From Triglochin maritima (lineage: Eukaryota; Streptophyta; Magnoliopsida; Alismatales; Juncaginaceae), in contig OY821775.1 of NCBI GenBank assembly GCA_963682175.1, forward strand, positions 8,280,501 through 8,344,500: DNA of 64,000 nt, written 5' to 3'. Positions within the stretch are counted from its first letter, which is position 1, and every line of letters begins with the position of its first letter. The notes beneath the pieces were generated by a model. It had not been told where the DNA came from and did not search any database. It worked only from the letters and a program-made list of their open reading frames with translations. Below, piece after piece: positions 1-12,600 of the stretch. Position numbers and translations under genes: made by a program.

Positions 1-559
1 CCCACGGGCGCCCGACCAGGTCGCCCGGGCGGGGCACCCCCATTAAGGGTGCCCTAACTCCAATACGCTTGTCACCTTAGTCTAATATGATAATGATTTT
101 TTATTATAAATATAGAAAACTTAGAAGTTTGTATTTTGTAACGTTATTTTGCATCAAATTTAATTCAAAAAAATTGTATTTAACAAAAAAATTCCAACGT
201 ATGACGATCACCAATCACTGCCCATTTTTTCTCATATAACCAAAGTTATTCATTTTACTTGTACCGAGGCAACGTGATGATTTTTGCCACCCAAAAAAAT
301 GTTTCCATCGTGCATAGACTATACTAAAAGCAATTACCAGGCAGTTAAAAAAACTGATACACTGACGCGTTACACGTTAATATCACTTAACAAACACGTG
401 GGCAAAATAAATATTGAACTGACAAATCTTTTGAAATTTTCCCATAAAAGAGAGTCATGGACGCACTCCACGTCACTTGTCACGTTAGCAAACGTAGAGA
501 ATCTTCCCATAAAAGAGTGATTTGTGGAATTATATGATTCCCGATAAAAGAAAACATTC
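1..559. other. AT-rich flank, no gene seen
   Basis: The first 60 bases are very GC-rich, after which the sequence turns abruptly AT-rich. The GC-rich block could be the edge of an element that lies mostly outside the window. One short open frame at 284-520 has no recognisable domain and no splice context, so I do not call it a gene. Confidence 0.4.
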
Positions 560-890
560 TGAATTTATGATTACATTTTGGACTGATTATGGACACATTT
601 TGGAAAACATTTTGGACTGATTATAGAAAAAACATTATGGAATGATTTTGGACACATTCTAGAAACATTATTGACACATTCTAGAATAATTATGGAATGA
701 TTCTAGGCACATTCTTTATAGACTGATTCTAACACATTCTGGATACATTAGACTAATTCTGGAAACATTATAAACTGAATCTGGACACATTATGGAATGA
801 TTATGGACACATTCTAGACACATTATGGAATGATTATGGACACATTGTGGAAATATTATGGACACATTCTGGACACATTCGGGATAAGAA
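560..890. repeat. Degenerate tandem repeat, about 22-bp unit
   Basis: A run of imperfect copies of a unit such as GGACACATTATGGAATGATT, with variants replacing 'attat' by 'attct' or 'attttgg'. At least ten copies can be followed by eye. Copies near 780-880 are the most regular and those near 560-700 the most degraded. No coding potential is seen. The unit does not resemble the satellite inside the MULEs further along. Confidence 0.75.
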
Positions 891-2292
891 AGACGAAATA
901 TGAAAGTTTAGGGAGAAGGTAGAGCCAAAGAGGAATGAGAGAAAAAAAAAACATTTAAATATGTATTTGGAATCGAACCGTCGCATAAATTGTCACACAT
1001 CTACACCCGCGTGATAATAAAATATTAAAATTGTCACATTAATACAGACATCATCAACAAACTGGGCAGCTTCCGCGTCCACATATCATTTTCCAAAGTT
1101 AAAACCCAAGAAAAAACAATTGAAGCGGTGTTTGCGCAATGTATTATTTGTTAAAGTTCCTGCACATGCCTGCTGAAGAAGACTTAACGACATGAAAAAA
1201 ACTGCTAGTTGGAATTAACTCAGTTGATCTTTAGTTTTAAATGGAATTAACTTAAACCAACAATGGAATCCCAAAAAGTAATTATATATGATAAGGATTT
1301 AACCTAAAAATATATAAGGTTTTCGAAAAGAAAACAAAAACGCAATAACACTTCAACCATCCTCCTAGTCCTACATTCCAAGGATAGGCAGTAGAGTCAC
1401 AAATCGCAATGAATATGAGAAAACCGATGGGAGTAGTCATGTTCAAAACAGTGTAGTAAATACTTTAGACTGTCACAGAGCAGGAGATGTGACTGTCTCT
1501 TTCTCCAATGCCTTTTTCTCTCACTTGAATGCTTGCTTCTCAATAATGTCAGTTTTTTCCTGGTTTCCTTTTCGAAAGTGATGAAAGGCGAAAGCACAAG
1601 TCCAACAAACTGGATAGGCTAGAAATTTGCCCAAATTGTATCTACCACCTTGATTTACAACCATATTTGGTTGTTTCTGCATTCTATTTAAGCCATGAAT
1701 TTATTTACATTACTTTTTTATACTATAAACGGTAACAAAGTGGTACAAATCAAGTCTTTTATACGTTTATAAGCAGCTTAAGGTCAGTCATTAAAACTTT
1801 GAGTGACGTCTTGTAAAAATAAAGTATCTTTGCAATCTACACCAATTGGTAAGAGTTCAAGGATGAATGCGTTTACAATCCCCATTGGATCAATCAAACA
1901 AGAGTCTAGTAGTAAGTCTTAAAAAAACTCACAACCAAGGAAATCAAAACCCTCTCCTAAAAAAAACAAATACCCCAACTACACTTCAATTTTACATTCT
2001 CCTAAAAAACAAAAATAAAACATTTATTTTATAAAAAAAAGTGGGACAAGACAAAGAAAGGGAGGGACAGAGCAGAAGCAAACAAACAGGAAACAAAAAG
2101 AAACTGCTCCTATCAAGAGAGTTGTCGCCTTCGAGATGCCCTCCTCCCGTCCTCTTCTCTCTCTCCTCCCCATTTTAAAACTAACCAAACCCAAACCCAA
2201 CTCGATCCGCACCAACCCAAGAATCCGCCGGAAAGCTCTCCCCTTTCCCACCTCGCCTTTTATGGTCCTGGTCCGGCTCCGGTGCTTCGGAG
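891..2292. other. Intergenic region and leader of the RING gene
   Basis: AT-rich sequence without a convincing gene. The last 270 bases become pyrimidine-rich (CT and CCAAAC runs), as expected of a plant 5' leader before the ATG at 2293. A TATA-like stretch (TTTTATAAAA) lies near 2028-2037, about 260 bp upstream of that ATG, and could position transcription. That is inference only. Confidence 0.4.
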
Positions 2293-5200
2293 ATGGGCGC
2301 TGGGAGTAGCAAGGCCGCCGGGCGAAAGAAGGGTTATGGGTCCTCATGCTTTGGCCTTCCGAAGGTGTTGGACGAGGAAAAGGTGGATCTTTCAGTGCTT
2401 TTCTCTCTTTTTTCGGATGTCCAAAGATTCCATCTTTTGCTGTTTTTTTGGTTATTTAGCAGTAAATGTTAGGAATGACAATGTGGGAAATGGATTGCTG
2501 GATCTGTGTTTGTAGTTTTGGTGATGATTTGGTTGATTTCAATTGATACACAAGGTTACTTGCTTTAAAGGCTTGTTTGCTGTATGTATCTTTGATTTAA
2601 AGATAGTTACTTCTAGTTTATCATTGTAAAACTTTGTTTTTTTTCTTTTTCCAAAGCTGTTTATCAGCCATTCATCATACATGTACGTATGTTAGTAGTG
2701 TGTTTTTGGTTGTTGGGAATCGGAATACCCATAGTGGGTAATGTCATTGGCTTTGCTTCTTGTTTCATATGTTTCGTCATGGTCTGTTGGCAATTCGAGA
2801 ATTTTGAATGAAGTTGTTTTCGTCTAAAATGGCGATGTTCGGATGCAGCCAATAATAGGACACTGTGGAATTGATTGTGAAGGGATTGCATTTCTGTACT
2901 GATGGCATTGCTTCAACGTAAACACGAGTTGTCTTCGCCCTTCGATGGCTTGATTGTCCACATTGAAAAAAATTATTGGACACTGATGCACATGTGTGGA
3001 TAGATTGTTCTATTCAAATTATGGTCCCCTCATATGAAGAAAAATCCTATATGAGATGATATTATGCTGGAATTAATGAAAGAGTTACTCGTTTTGGAAT
3101 ATTAATACCAATTGGAGTAAACCTTTTGGCTTTGACCACAAGGTCACTTTGCAGTTTGCACAAGCCTCTTCTAGATAGAGACAAGCCATCTTTGAATTAC
3201 CTTGGTAGAGAAACTAACATTTCAGTATTTGTTTTGCCATTGTGTGGTGTTGTAATATAATTCTAATTCAGATAGTTTGCTACTAGAACATCTACTTAGT
3301 ATTTGCTACTTCCTTCTAGATGGTTACTGTTTACTGTTGTTTCTTTTCCTTCTCTGCACTTTGCAGAATGAAGAAGTGATTGACAAGTCAAAACATGCCG
3401 AAACGGAATCATGCCATGATGATCAAGAACCAAGCTCATTTGCTAACTGCAATTATAGTATGAATGACAGAAGCCAAGAAGTCGCACTTGCCAAGTCAGA
3501 TGTCAGTGGCACCTCTTCTACCGAAGCAAACCGATCATTAAACACTTCTGATCGCCCTCGTTCTCGTTTTGGTATCTTTTCTGAAGGCATTGGTTTTAGG
3601 CTTGGTAGAACTGCCAGTTTAGGATCTACCAATGCAGATGGTATGTTTTCTTGCAAATTCCCCATTTCACACGCTGATGGATTCAGCCATGCACATGGGG
3701 ACTCTAATGATCCTCCTGATACTACAAGTGGAAGTGCACGTCAAGAAATTGCTTCCGTCAACCCAATTCCAGCTCAAGACCCAGTCGATCATAGTATAGG
3801 GATCAATAACTCTGAAGGTAGGCGGCCGCGACGTCGAAATCAGGAACCTGTAGAAGGCACTGCACGTTTTAGCAGAACTCTTAGTGTTGGGCGACTTCGT
3901 GATAGAGTTCTGAGGAGGACGTCGATATTGGATGACAGATTTGGTCCTACATTTGCAGAATATGGATCTTTGGGAGCGTACATACGCCAGGGCAGTGGCA
4001 GACGTGATTTGAATGGTCTGGCAAATGCAATGTTTGATACAAATGAGGAAGTACAGCCAGCTTCTACTGATCAACATTCTATCCTTCCTAGAACTGCTCG
4101 CAGTCATCACAATAATGATCCAGACAATCAGTTTCGCGAATCCCGTGGCCAGGAGACTCTGGAGCATAGATCGGCATTTTTAGAAAGAAGGAGAATAAGA
4201 TCTCAGGTCTGCATAGGTTACATCTTGTGTTTATCACTGTCTGTTTCCAATCTCTCCAGGGACACTCTTAAGTAGTTCAATTTTTATTCTTTTAATTTCA
4301 GGTTCGTGCCCTGCAGCGTCTGGGTAGCAGGTTTGAGAATTTATCAGGTCATGACAGATCATGTATTCTGTCTGGCCAACATCGTACTGGTTACTGCACT
4401 TGCAGAACAAATGGGCGTGCTGCTAATTCCGGCAATGATACAGGAACCAGAGCTAGCATATCAAGAATTGTGATGCTGGCTGAGGCTCTATTTGAGGTAA
4501 ATGTTTCCCACTTAGTTTGTTTTATCTTAACTTTTCTGGATTAGCAATTGTCTCATGGGCAAATTTGAAGCCTTCACTATTCACTCTGACTAGGTTCTGG
4601 ATGAAATTCACCAGCAAGCTGTTGTTTTATCATCTCGCCCTTCTTTGTCCTCTACTGGATCTGTTCCTGCTCCGAAAGAAGTTGTAGATTGTATACCTGT
4701 AAAAATCTTTACAAAATTACAAAAGCAGCAGAATGATGATAGCACACAGTGAGTATTGTTTCTAATGGTTGTTGTACCAGTTTTTTTTCTCTTTTTATAT
4801 TACAATTCAATGTGTGAATAATTTCAGATTTTTTATCGACTTACTGATATTAGCCATTTCTTAGTGTTTTCAATTTGTGTTAACAGTTACTCTTATAAGT
4901 TTGTCTGCAGAGTAATAACTAATAAGTCAGTCAAGTGAAACATGTACTCAGCTTAGCCCATTAGTGTGGGGTCATGAGGTATTTTTCACCCCAAGTCGGT
5001 GACGAATCTTCACAAAATTGCTTGATAAAATATTTCTATGCTTAAGCTTTTATTTGTTTAAGATTTTAAAAAGTGCAGTATATCAAGTTTTAATTTTTGG
5101 GGCCATCCAAAGTGCGTAGTTTCTTCATTTCTTGTTAACGACCAAGTTTCTGAACTTTTATTTGGTGTTTCACTCTCGCACTACAATCTACCTTTGTTTG

Positions 5201-8187
5201 ATTTGTAGTTTCATTGTTGCCTTTTATTCAGAGATTGTTTTAGCAGTAGATGGAACAGATTTTCATATCATTCGGTAAATATTATTTGATGGACAGATGT
5301 TATATATGCCTCTTGGAGTGCGAGGATGGTGATTGTATGCGGATACTTCCTTGTGGTCATGAATTTCATCGAACTTGTGTCGACAAATGGTTGAAAGAGA
5401 TACACAGGTAAATTATTATTCTCCTTTTGTTTCTAGTTCACTTCAACCTCCAGTGTTTTGCTTGGTCCCGTTTCTCTGAACTTTACCTTCAAAGGATTTA
5501 TACTTCAAGTTGGCGATATGCACTACAAATATAAAATACTAGTGACAGTCTTATATTTCCATTAGAGATTTGTTAATATCATTATGCAATTATGATTCAG
5601 TGTATAACACATAAATTAGAAGAAAAAGGGAAATTTACATCCTTTTGTATATTTACAATTTAATTAGGAGTCTTAATTAAACGATGACCAAGTATTTTAT
5701 TTTTTGTTTAAATTGCCAAAAGACATCCAACATAACATTACCGGCCAACACCAATAGACAAAAACTAATTAAGACACTTAAAAACTAAAAGCAATTACAT
5801 GTTAGATTTAAATCCCCAAAACTTCTCTTTTACACTTTTAGTGCATGAATCTTCCTTACGCGACCTTCTCTCGTGTATGCTTATCATAGCTAAAGATATG
5901 TGTACTTATACAATCAATGTTTAAAAAAATAAACGAACACCGCACTATTAGTTCTTCAACCTCAAAACTCCACCTTACAAAAAATCGAATTAATGTTTTT
6001 TAGGAGCATTATGTCCTTCAAACCAAAAGTCATAGGATATAATAATAAAGACAAACTTTTGCAAGTGAATCTTGATTTTCTTTAACATAATTGAGATGGT
6101 TAGTGGAAATCTAATACCACGCTAGCAATCATACATGCAAATACAGAAGAAGAAAACATAGTATAATAGTAAAAGTGAAACACACAAAGGACGGGAAAAG
6201 ATCAGAAATCGGAAAACACAAAGATATTTATCTCTATGTGTACCACTACTAATACATCTTGCAGGACCATTAAACTGGAAAAGAACAAAATCAAACAATG
6301 TAATGGTAAAATCAGCCACCAAAGCAAAGGGATAAACCAAAAAGAAAGAAAAAGAAATCGTAACTGCTTAAGTGAAAAACATATTAAGATGTGCAGATTT
6401 GTCTGAGCATATTTTTCAGATTCAAACAAAATCAACCAAACATGTTGTATGCGTATCTTAAAAACCATATCATAGTGCTTATCTCAAACAGGTGACATTC
6501 AAATTCCAAATCCAAACAAAATCACCGAACACTTTTCTATGCATATATTTGCAGCTCATTCATCTTGCAGCAATATTAAAATGTAAAAAAATAGAAGTTG
6601 AGCAATGTAATGTTGAAATCAATAACCAAAGCAATGGGAAAATCCCACACGAAAAAAGCCAACTGAATTCCTAGCCAATATTTTCAACCTTTGTGTTTTT
6701 CCATAAGAAAACACCGTTTCTCTTCTTCGAAGTCTACTTTTGCTATATTTACACTGTCATCCACCAAAGAAATTTGAATCATTGAAACCCAACAGAGAAT
6801 AAAAGTTCCTTTTCAGAACAATGAAAAATGAGAAAGCAAACCCCAAAAATATAGCCATGAATCCTATACAACATGACAGAAAAATCACGAACTCTAAATA
6901 GAGAATTCCCCCAAGATTTACTTATTTGATAATCTGCGGCATCACATTAGGGCTACATCTTAGCATTACATACAAATCTAAAACAACAGAACCACAGATC
7001 AACATCTTTCTCACCATAAAACAAAAAAAAAATCACTGCCACTGCTTTGGTCTTTGAAAAAGCGGGGAGGTTGTGGTCCGTGTTTTAGTGGGGGAGGTCT
7101 TGCTCGGATTGCTTTGGAAAATTGTTTGCCTCGTGACATATTTCAACGAACGGGGTTCGATTGAAGGAGAAGGTAACCAAACCTTCGTTAGACATTACAG
7201 TATTTAAACGAACGGGGTTCGATTGAAGGAGAAGGTGACCAAACCTTCGTTAGATGTTACAGTATTTAAACGAACGAGGTTCAATTGAAGGAGAAGGTTA
7301 CCAGACCTTAGTTAGATGTTACAAAGTTGCCCAGAGTGGTGAGATCTAGGGGTGGGGAGGTGAAGAGTTTGTCGCATCACTACCTGTGATGGAGCGGATT
7401 GGAAGTGTGAGGAAGAGGAAGAGTCCTAGAGGAAAATCCGTAACGAAGAGGGAAGGAGAATAGGAGATGGACAGATGTTCTGAAGTTGGAAAAGAAGGGT
7501 TGGAATTGCTTGTGGTGTGTGTTTGAACGGTTTGCATCCAATTAGACCAAAAAGGACCAAAGTACTATGATCAAGAGGACCAAAGTAAACTCAGGTAGAA
7601 CTATAGTATTGGTATAGAAATGACCAAGAGGACCGAAGTAAACTCACGTAGATCTATAGTATTATTATAGAAAGGACCAAAGTACTATGACCAAGAGGAC
7701 TAAAGTAAACTCACGAACTATAGTATTGTGATAGATGTACAAACAACTTAATGTCTTGTCTATGCAAGACAATTAGTGTTATAACCCATCTGAACATGTT
7801 TTGTTTTTTGGATGGTAATCATGTGATTTACTGATATTTATGGCTTTTATTTCCTCGGCATTTCTGATTACTTACAGGTCAACACCAGTATGATTCTCAA
7901 TTTTTAAATATGCCATTACCTTAGTTTGTAGAATTTCTCTTACTTGAGCATGTGGCTTCACTATATTAAATCAGTCAATCATCAAATTTACATTTTGATT
8001 GACAATAACTCACTCTCAAGCCTTATTAAGTTCAATATGTATGCCGCCCTCAGAATTGATTATTACCATTATGTTGAGTTTCCCCCATATACTCTTTCAT
8101 GCTAACAATTCTTGATGTATTTGTTTCAGGGTCTGCCCACTTTGCCGTGGTGATGTCTGCACATCCGATGCGTGCACCGTGAACTGA
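2293..8187 (+). CDS. RING-H2 E3 ubiquitin ligase, probably N-myristoylated
   Basis: Six exons read by eye: 2293-2382, 3367-4206, 4302-4496, 4594-4748, 5297-5407 and 8130-8187. All join in frame to give about 482 residues. The protein starts MGAGSSK, a good N-myristoylation signal (Gly2, Ser6, Lys7), so it probably sits on a membrane. Residues 30-310 are Ser/Arg-rich and look disordered. The C-terminus is a RING-H2 finger at about 428-469: C-x2-C-x14-C-x-H-x2-H-x2-C-x11-C-x2-C, with the stop 13 residues later. Such fingers recruit an E2 enzyme and direct ubiquitin transfer; the substrate is unknown. The last intron (5408-8129) splits the finger between its sixth and seventh zinc ligands and is 2.7 kb long with internal repeats. 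The ATG at 2293 is chosen because it gives the myristoylation motif and an in-frame exon 1. Confidence 0.88.
7141..7330 (+). repeat. Three tandem copies of a ~61-bp unit in the RING gene intron
   Basis: Three successive copies, starting near 7141, 7202 and 7264, share the core AACGAACGGGGTTCGATTGA followed by a GGAGAAGGT...CCAAACCTTCGTTAGA segment. The third copy is the most diverged. They lie inside the last intron of the RING-H2 gene, just before a purine-rich stretch. Confidence 0.85.
7545..7740 (+). repeat. Second tandem repeat block (~65-70-bp unit) in the RING gene intron
   Basis: Three imperfect copies contain 'gaccaagaggacc', 'aaagtaaactcacg' and 'ctatagtatt' in the same order. With the block at 7141-7330 they suggest that the middle of this 2.7-kb intron is inserted repetitive DNA. 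I could not define element ends. Confidence 0.75.
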
Positions 8188-9685
8188 CCGGAAGCTACAC
8201 TCGTCCGACTGGTTTTCCTGGGAAGAGTCGGAGCTGGATGGAGAGTAGCTGGGACTGTGGTCTCTACAAGATTTTTGACTAGCACAATATTATTTATTAC
8301 TTTTGTAACGGTTTGAAATTCTAAAATATTAGCCCAAATACAGATATTTTTTCTTTACAAAATCTTCTTATTTGAATATACAAAATTGTATGTTTTGAGA
8401 ACAAAGGTCTGGAATATAAGCTCCTTAAAATATTGTTCTGGGTTAACCGAGAAGGCAACGTCAACTACATATACATCACTGTAATGTGGTTTTTGCCGAT
8501 AAAATTGGTATCGAAAGGGTATCAGTTACTGATCAAATGCCAACTGCAAAGTATTAGAGAAGCTAGTTATAATTTTAATTGGGCTTGTAGTTTAACTAGA
8601 AATTTCATCAAGTATTTTATTAGACATCATTAACAAACAAAATCGGTACTCTCAATTTGGTGGTACAGCTTGTGATACATTTGTAGCATTTATATTTGTA
8701 TAATATCTAACGAAGCAGTTTGAAAATTGCCATTCTTTGTAAAATGTATCAACAAAATAAGCATGAAACATTTTGGTCGTTGTCTATTTGACTTGTTATT
8801 CAACATGATATTTATAGCAAAGTTGCACCTTTTATGTTTGTGTCTATTGCCATCGTATATCTGCATCTCTATCGATCTTCGTAGTGATGTCTTTGTAGTA
8901 ACCTAGAAATACATTAACAACCCTACTAGAATATATAAGAATAAGAAAATACTAAGCAGTAGAAGTCAATTAACACCCACCTAAGTCCAATCCTCGAAGA
9001 TAAAAGTTTTGTTTGGGTAATTAAATGTTTCAAATCTATGATTTTGAAAATGTAGTTTTCAAGTTGACATTCAATTCAAACGATATGTTATGAAAATACA
9101 TTATCATACACAATAATATTTTTTGGCTAAAAAACATGTTTTTTCGTAACATCAAATGTTTCGTGAGAAACAAAAAAACATTTTGATTTAAATCTTTTTT
9201 TTTAAAACACGTTTTCAAAATAAAATATATATATTAATATATTATTCAGAGTTATCCAAGTACTCCCAATAGAATTGAAAATTGTATTTCTGAATAATCC
9301 AGTTTCCACTTAAAACCATGGTATTTGAGACTATCCAAACATACCTTAAATGTTATTAACTCAATATTATGACTTCTTGAGAATTTAAAGTAGAAGCAGA
9401 AGAAGTCCTTCACATTACAATTTTGTAAAATTTTTGAACTCAACTAACTTAATTTTCGTAATATTTTATACAAACTAATCACCTGGAAAATCTTCCTAAA
9501 GTCAGTTGTCTCACTTTCCAGTCAATTACGTCAATTTGATTGAATCATTGGAAGGTGTGATTGTGCGGTAAAATATAATAGAAAAATATCAGGTTAATCG
9601 GAATCCTATAAATTAATTAAAAAAGTCAATTTCCTTTCCCCAAACCTCAAACCCCAAATCCGTCCATTGAAAGTAACACGTCCAA
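8188..9685. other. Intergenic, AT-rich; leader of the BAM gene at its end
   Basis: No gene recognised. The first part is presumably the 3' UTR of the RING gene. The rest is AT-rich sequence that would carry the promoter of the BZR1/beta-amylase gene starting at 9686. Confidence 0.5.
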
Positions 9686-12600
9686 ATGGACCCGCACCCC
9701 GACGGCGTGGACTCCCCGGCGCCCGTCCGGCGCCCGCGCGGCTTCGCGGCGGGCAACGAGACGGCGGCGTCCCCGTCGGCGAAGGGCGGCGGGAGGGAGA
9801 GGGAGAAGGAGAAGGAGCGGACGAAACTGCGGGAGAGGCACCGGCGGGCCATCACCAGCCGGATGCTCGCCGGCCTCCGCCAGTACGGCAACTTCCCCCT
9901 CCCCGCCCGCGCCGACATGAACGACGTCCTCGCCGCCCTCGCCCGCGACGCCGGCTGGGTCGTCGAGGCCGACGGCACCACCTACCGTTCCGTCGCAACC
10001 GCCTTTCCTTCTCCTCACATGGTATCGTGTGTTGATTTTGCAATGAGATGGTTTGGAAGTAGGGAATTGATTAATTGAAGTTGCTAAGCTATTTTTTTGG
10101 AGCAACTTTTGGAATTGTAGTTTGGGATGACTTCCATCGGTTTCTCTGAAAATCCATGGAATCAAACTTAAGTGAATGCCTTTGGGTAGACGGAAAGCCG
10201 TAGATTCAAAGCTTGGGTATGACAATTTTCCCAGGCCTTGGAAGCTACAATTGTAGAGCTCAAAGTCAATACCGAACTAGTAATTGTCTTCATGTTTCTG
10301 GATGAACAAGTTCTTAGACAACCACTAATATTTAGACCCTCTTTTTTCACTTTTTAATATGGAATTCTGCAAAACTAGAGCTTGTAGAGCCTTCAAATCA
10401 ATCTTCCTATACGTTTCTAGTACAAGCAAGGTTACATTATTGAAACTATATGTATGACTTTGTAACTTCCAATGTGAAACTAATATGAAGACCTACCACG
10501 GTACCATCAACAATTCAACCTTTAGATGATTATGATGCAAGAGTTAATATTGGAGGAACATGTTTGTGGTGGGTAAGTTGACTTGGTTGTGACCCATCAT
10601 TTGATCCTTTTCATACTCTTGACTCTTGAGTATTGTTTCTGGAATTGGTTTGTGAACCAATAAAGTGACATGTAAATCAAGTGTATTGAAAAGGAGGAAT
10701 AAGGAAAAAAATAGTAAACTAAACAGAGAAAAATATACTATAAATTTCTAAAACCTTTTAGCAGAATTAGTCAGTTTTAGTAGCTATCAAATTTATAAGC
10801 TTTCAAGACTTCAACTTCTTAGAAAACATTGTTATTTCTAGTGTAGGAACCATTATTGTTGTTCCATAATTCCTGATATGTTATTGTTATAATTTGATAT
10901 CTATTATAACATTTCGTTACAAATTAGTAAAGTACATTGAGGAACAATAGATTGGATTGTCTAAAAATGATGAAGGTAAAACAATTCTTTTTTACTTGGG
11001 TGGAATCCTATCAACTATGATGAAGGCCAATACTTCCTCAGCTGATAGAATCCTATCGACTATAGGCTTCTGCAGTGTCACCGACCTACTCTACTTTCAG
11101 TAATCGGATTACTCAAGAGAAGTGAAGATAAGAATGATTTGACAGTAGGCCAAAAAAAGGTAGAACCCACTGAAATTATGACTTTGCTTCAACTGAAGGT
11201 TGATAAGTTGGTCATCATGGGATGCCCTCTATTAACTGCACCTCTTTAACCGATAAAAAAACTGCATTCTTTTTAATGTCTTTGTTATTTTACTGTTGAA
11301 ATAAAATGACATCTAATATTTTGAGTTCCCGTGAAATATCTTTGCAGGCTTCCCTTCCCGTAAAGCCAATGGAAGCCCCTGTATCTATCACCGGACTGAA
11401 GAATCGATCCATAAAACCATCTGTAGATGGTCAACAACCCATTCTCAGTGTTGACAACAGTTTATCCCCAACTTCACTTGATTCAGTTGTGGTTAGGGAT
11501 GGGGATGCAAAAGATGTTAAATACACAAATAGCAGCCATCTAGTCTCTGCTGATTGTTTAGATGCTGATGAGGTATGTGTTTTACAGAAAGAAGTGTATG
11601 CTTTTTTTATATTTGATCGTGCTTGAAGAGGTTTGCGCTGACATTTGCTTAGTCTGGGATATCCGGGTATATATCTATAACTGTCTTGGCGAATAGAGGT
11701 CTATGTACCCTAATAGTTGTAAAAATTAGATTTTAATTTGTCACTCAATGGCCTACATGTTCATGACTATTTTCTTATCAAATTATTGTCTGGTACAGCT
11801 GATGCAGGAGATGCACAGTAGAGAACAAAATGATTTCTCCGGTACTCCACATATTCCTGTTTATGTGACACTTCCAGTATGTAGTCCCTAATTGATGCTA
11901 CTCGTTCTCTCTTTCTAGTCCATTTTCGGATAAATCAAACTGAGATTCATTTCCTTTTTACTTCTTATTATAGTTGATCTTGCTTTCATCTGCTTTGGTG
12001 TGAAATAGTTGCATCTTGCAGATGCTTGATTTTTTGTGTGGATTACAGCAAACTCAAGAGCTTATGTATAGATTTTTTTCATTACTTATGCTATGAATTT
12101 TCTCACTGCAGACTGGTGTTGTCAATAGCTTTTGCCAGTTGGTTGATCCAGCGTCTGTCAGACAGCAATTGCAGCATTTGAAACCTTTGCAGGTTGATGG
12201 GGTGGTAGTAAGTTGTTGGTGGGGCATCATTGAAGGCTGGAGTCCACAGAAGTACAATTGGTCTGGCTACAGAGATCTCTTCAATATAATTCGAGAGTTC
12301 AAAATGAAATTGCAGGTATATGTTAACAATAAGTCCAACTTCTATTTGATATGTAATGCCCACAGGTAATAACACATCTGCATCCATTTATGTGGCTTTT
12401 ATTGCTCTTAAGCCTCTCATGGAATTCACTTCAAAGCACTGTGGCCATTGTCTTCCATCTGCTGTATGAGAGGATTGATAATAAATTTAGGAAATTGTAT
12501 CTTACTAGATCTCCATAGCAAACATCATTCTCTATTTGTTAGGTTAATCAATTCTCTTTATTCTGCTAATTATATTTTTTATCTTTTAAGGTTGTACTGG

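Noticed and set aside
3667..4167. Minus-strand frame opposite RING exon 2
   Set aside because: No domain, and the + strand exon fits both splice phases and the RING protein.
9613..10225. Open frames on the minus strand opposite BAM exon 1
   Set aside because: Composition shadows of the GC-rich exon; the + frame carries the BZR1 domain and splices correctly.
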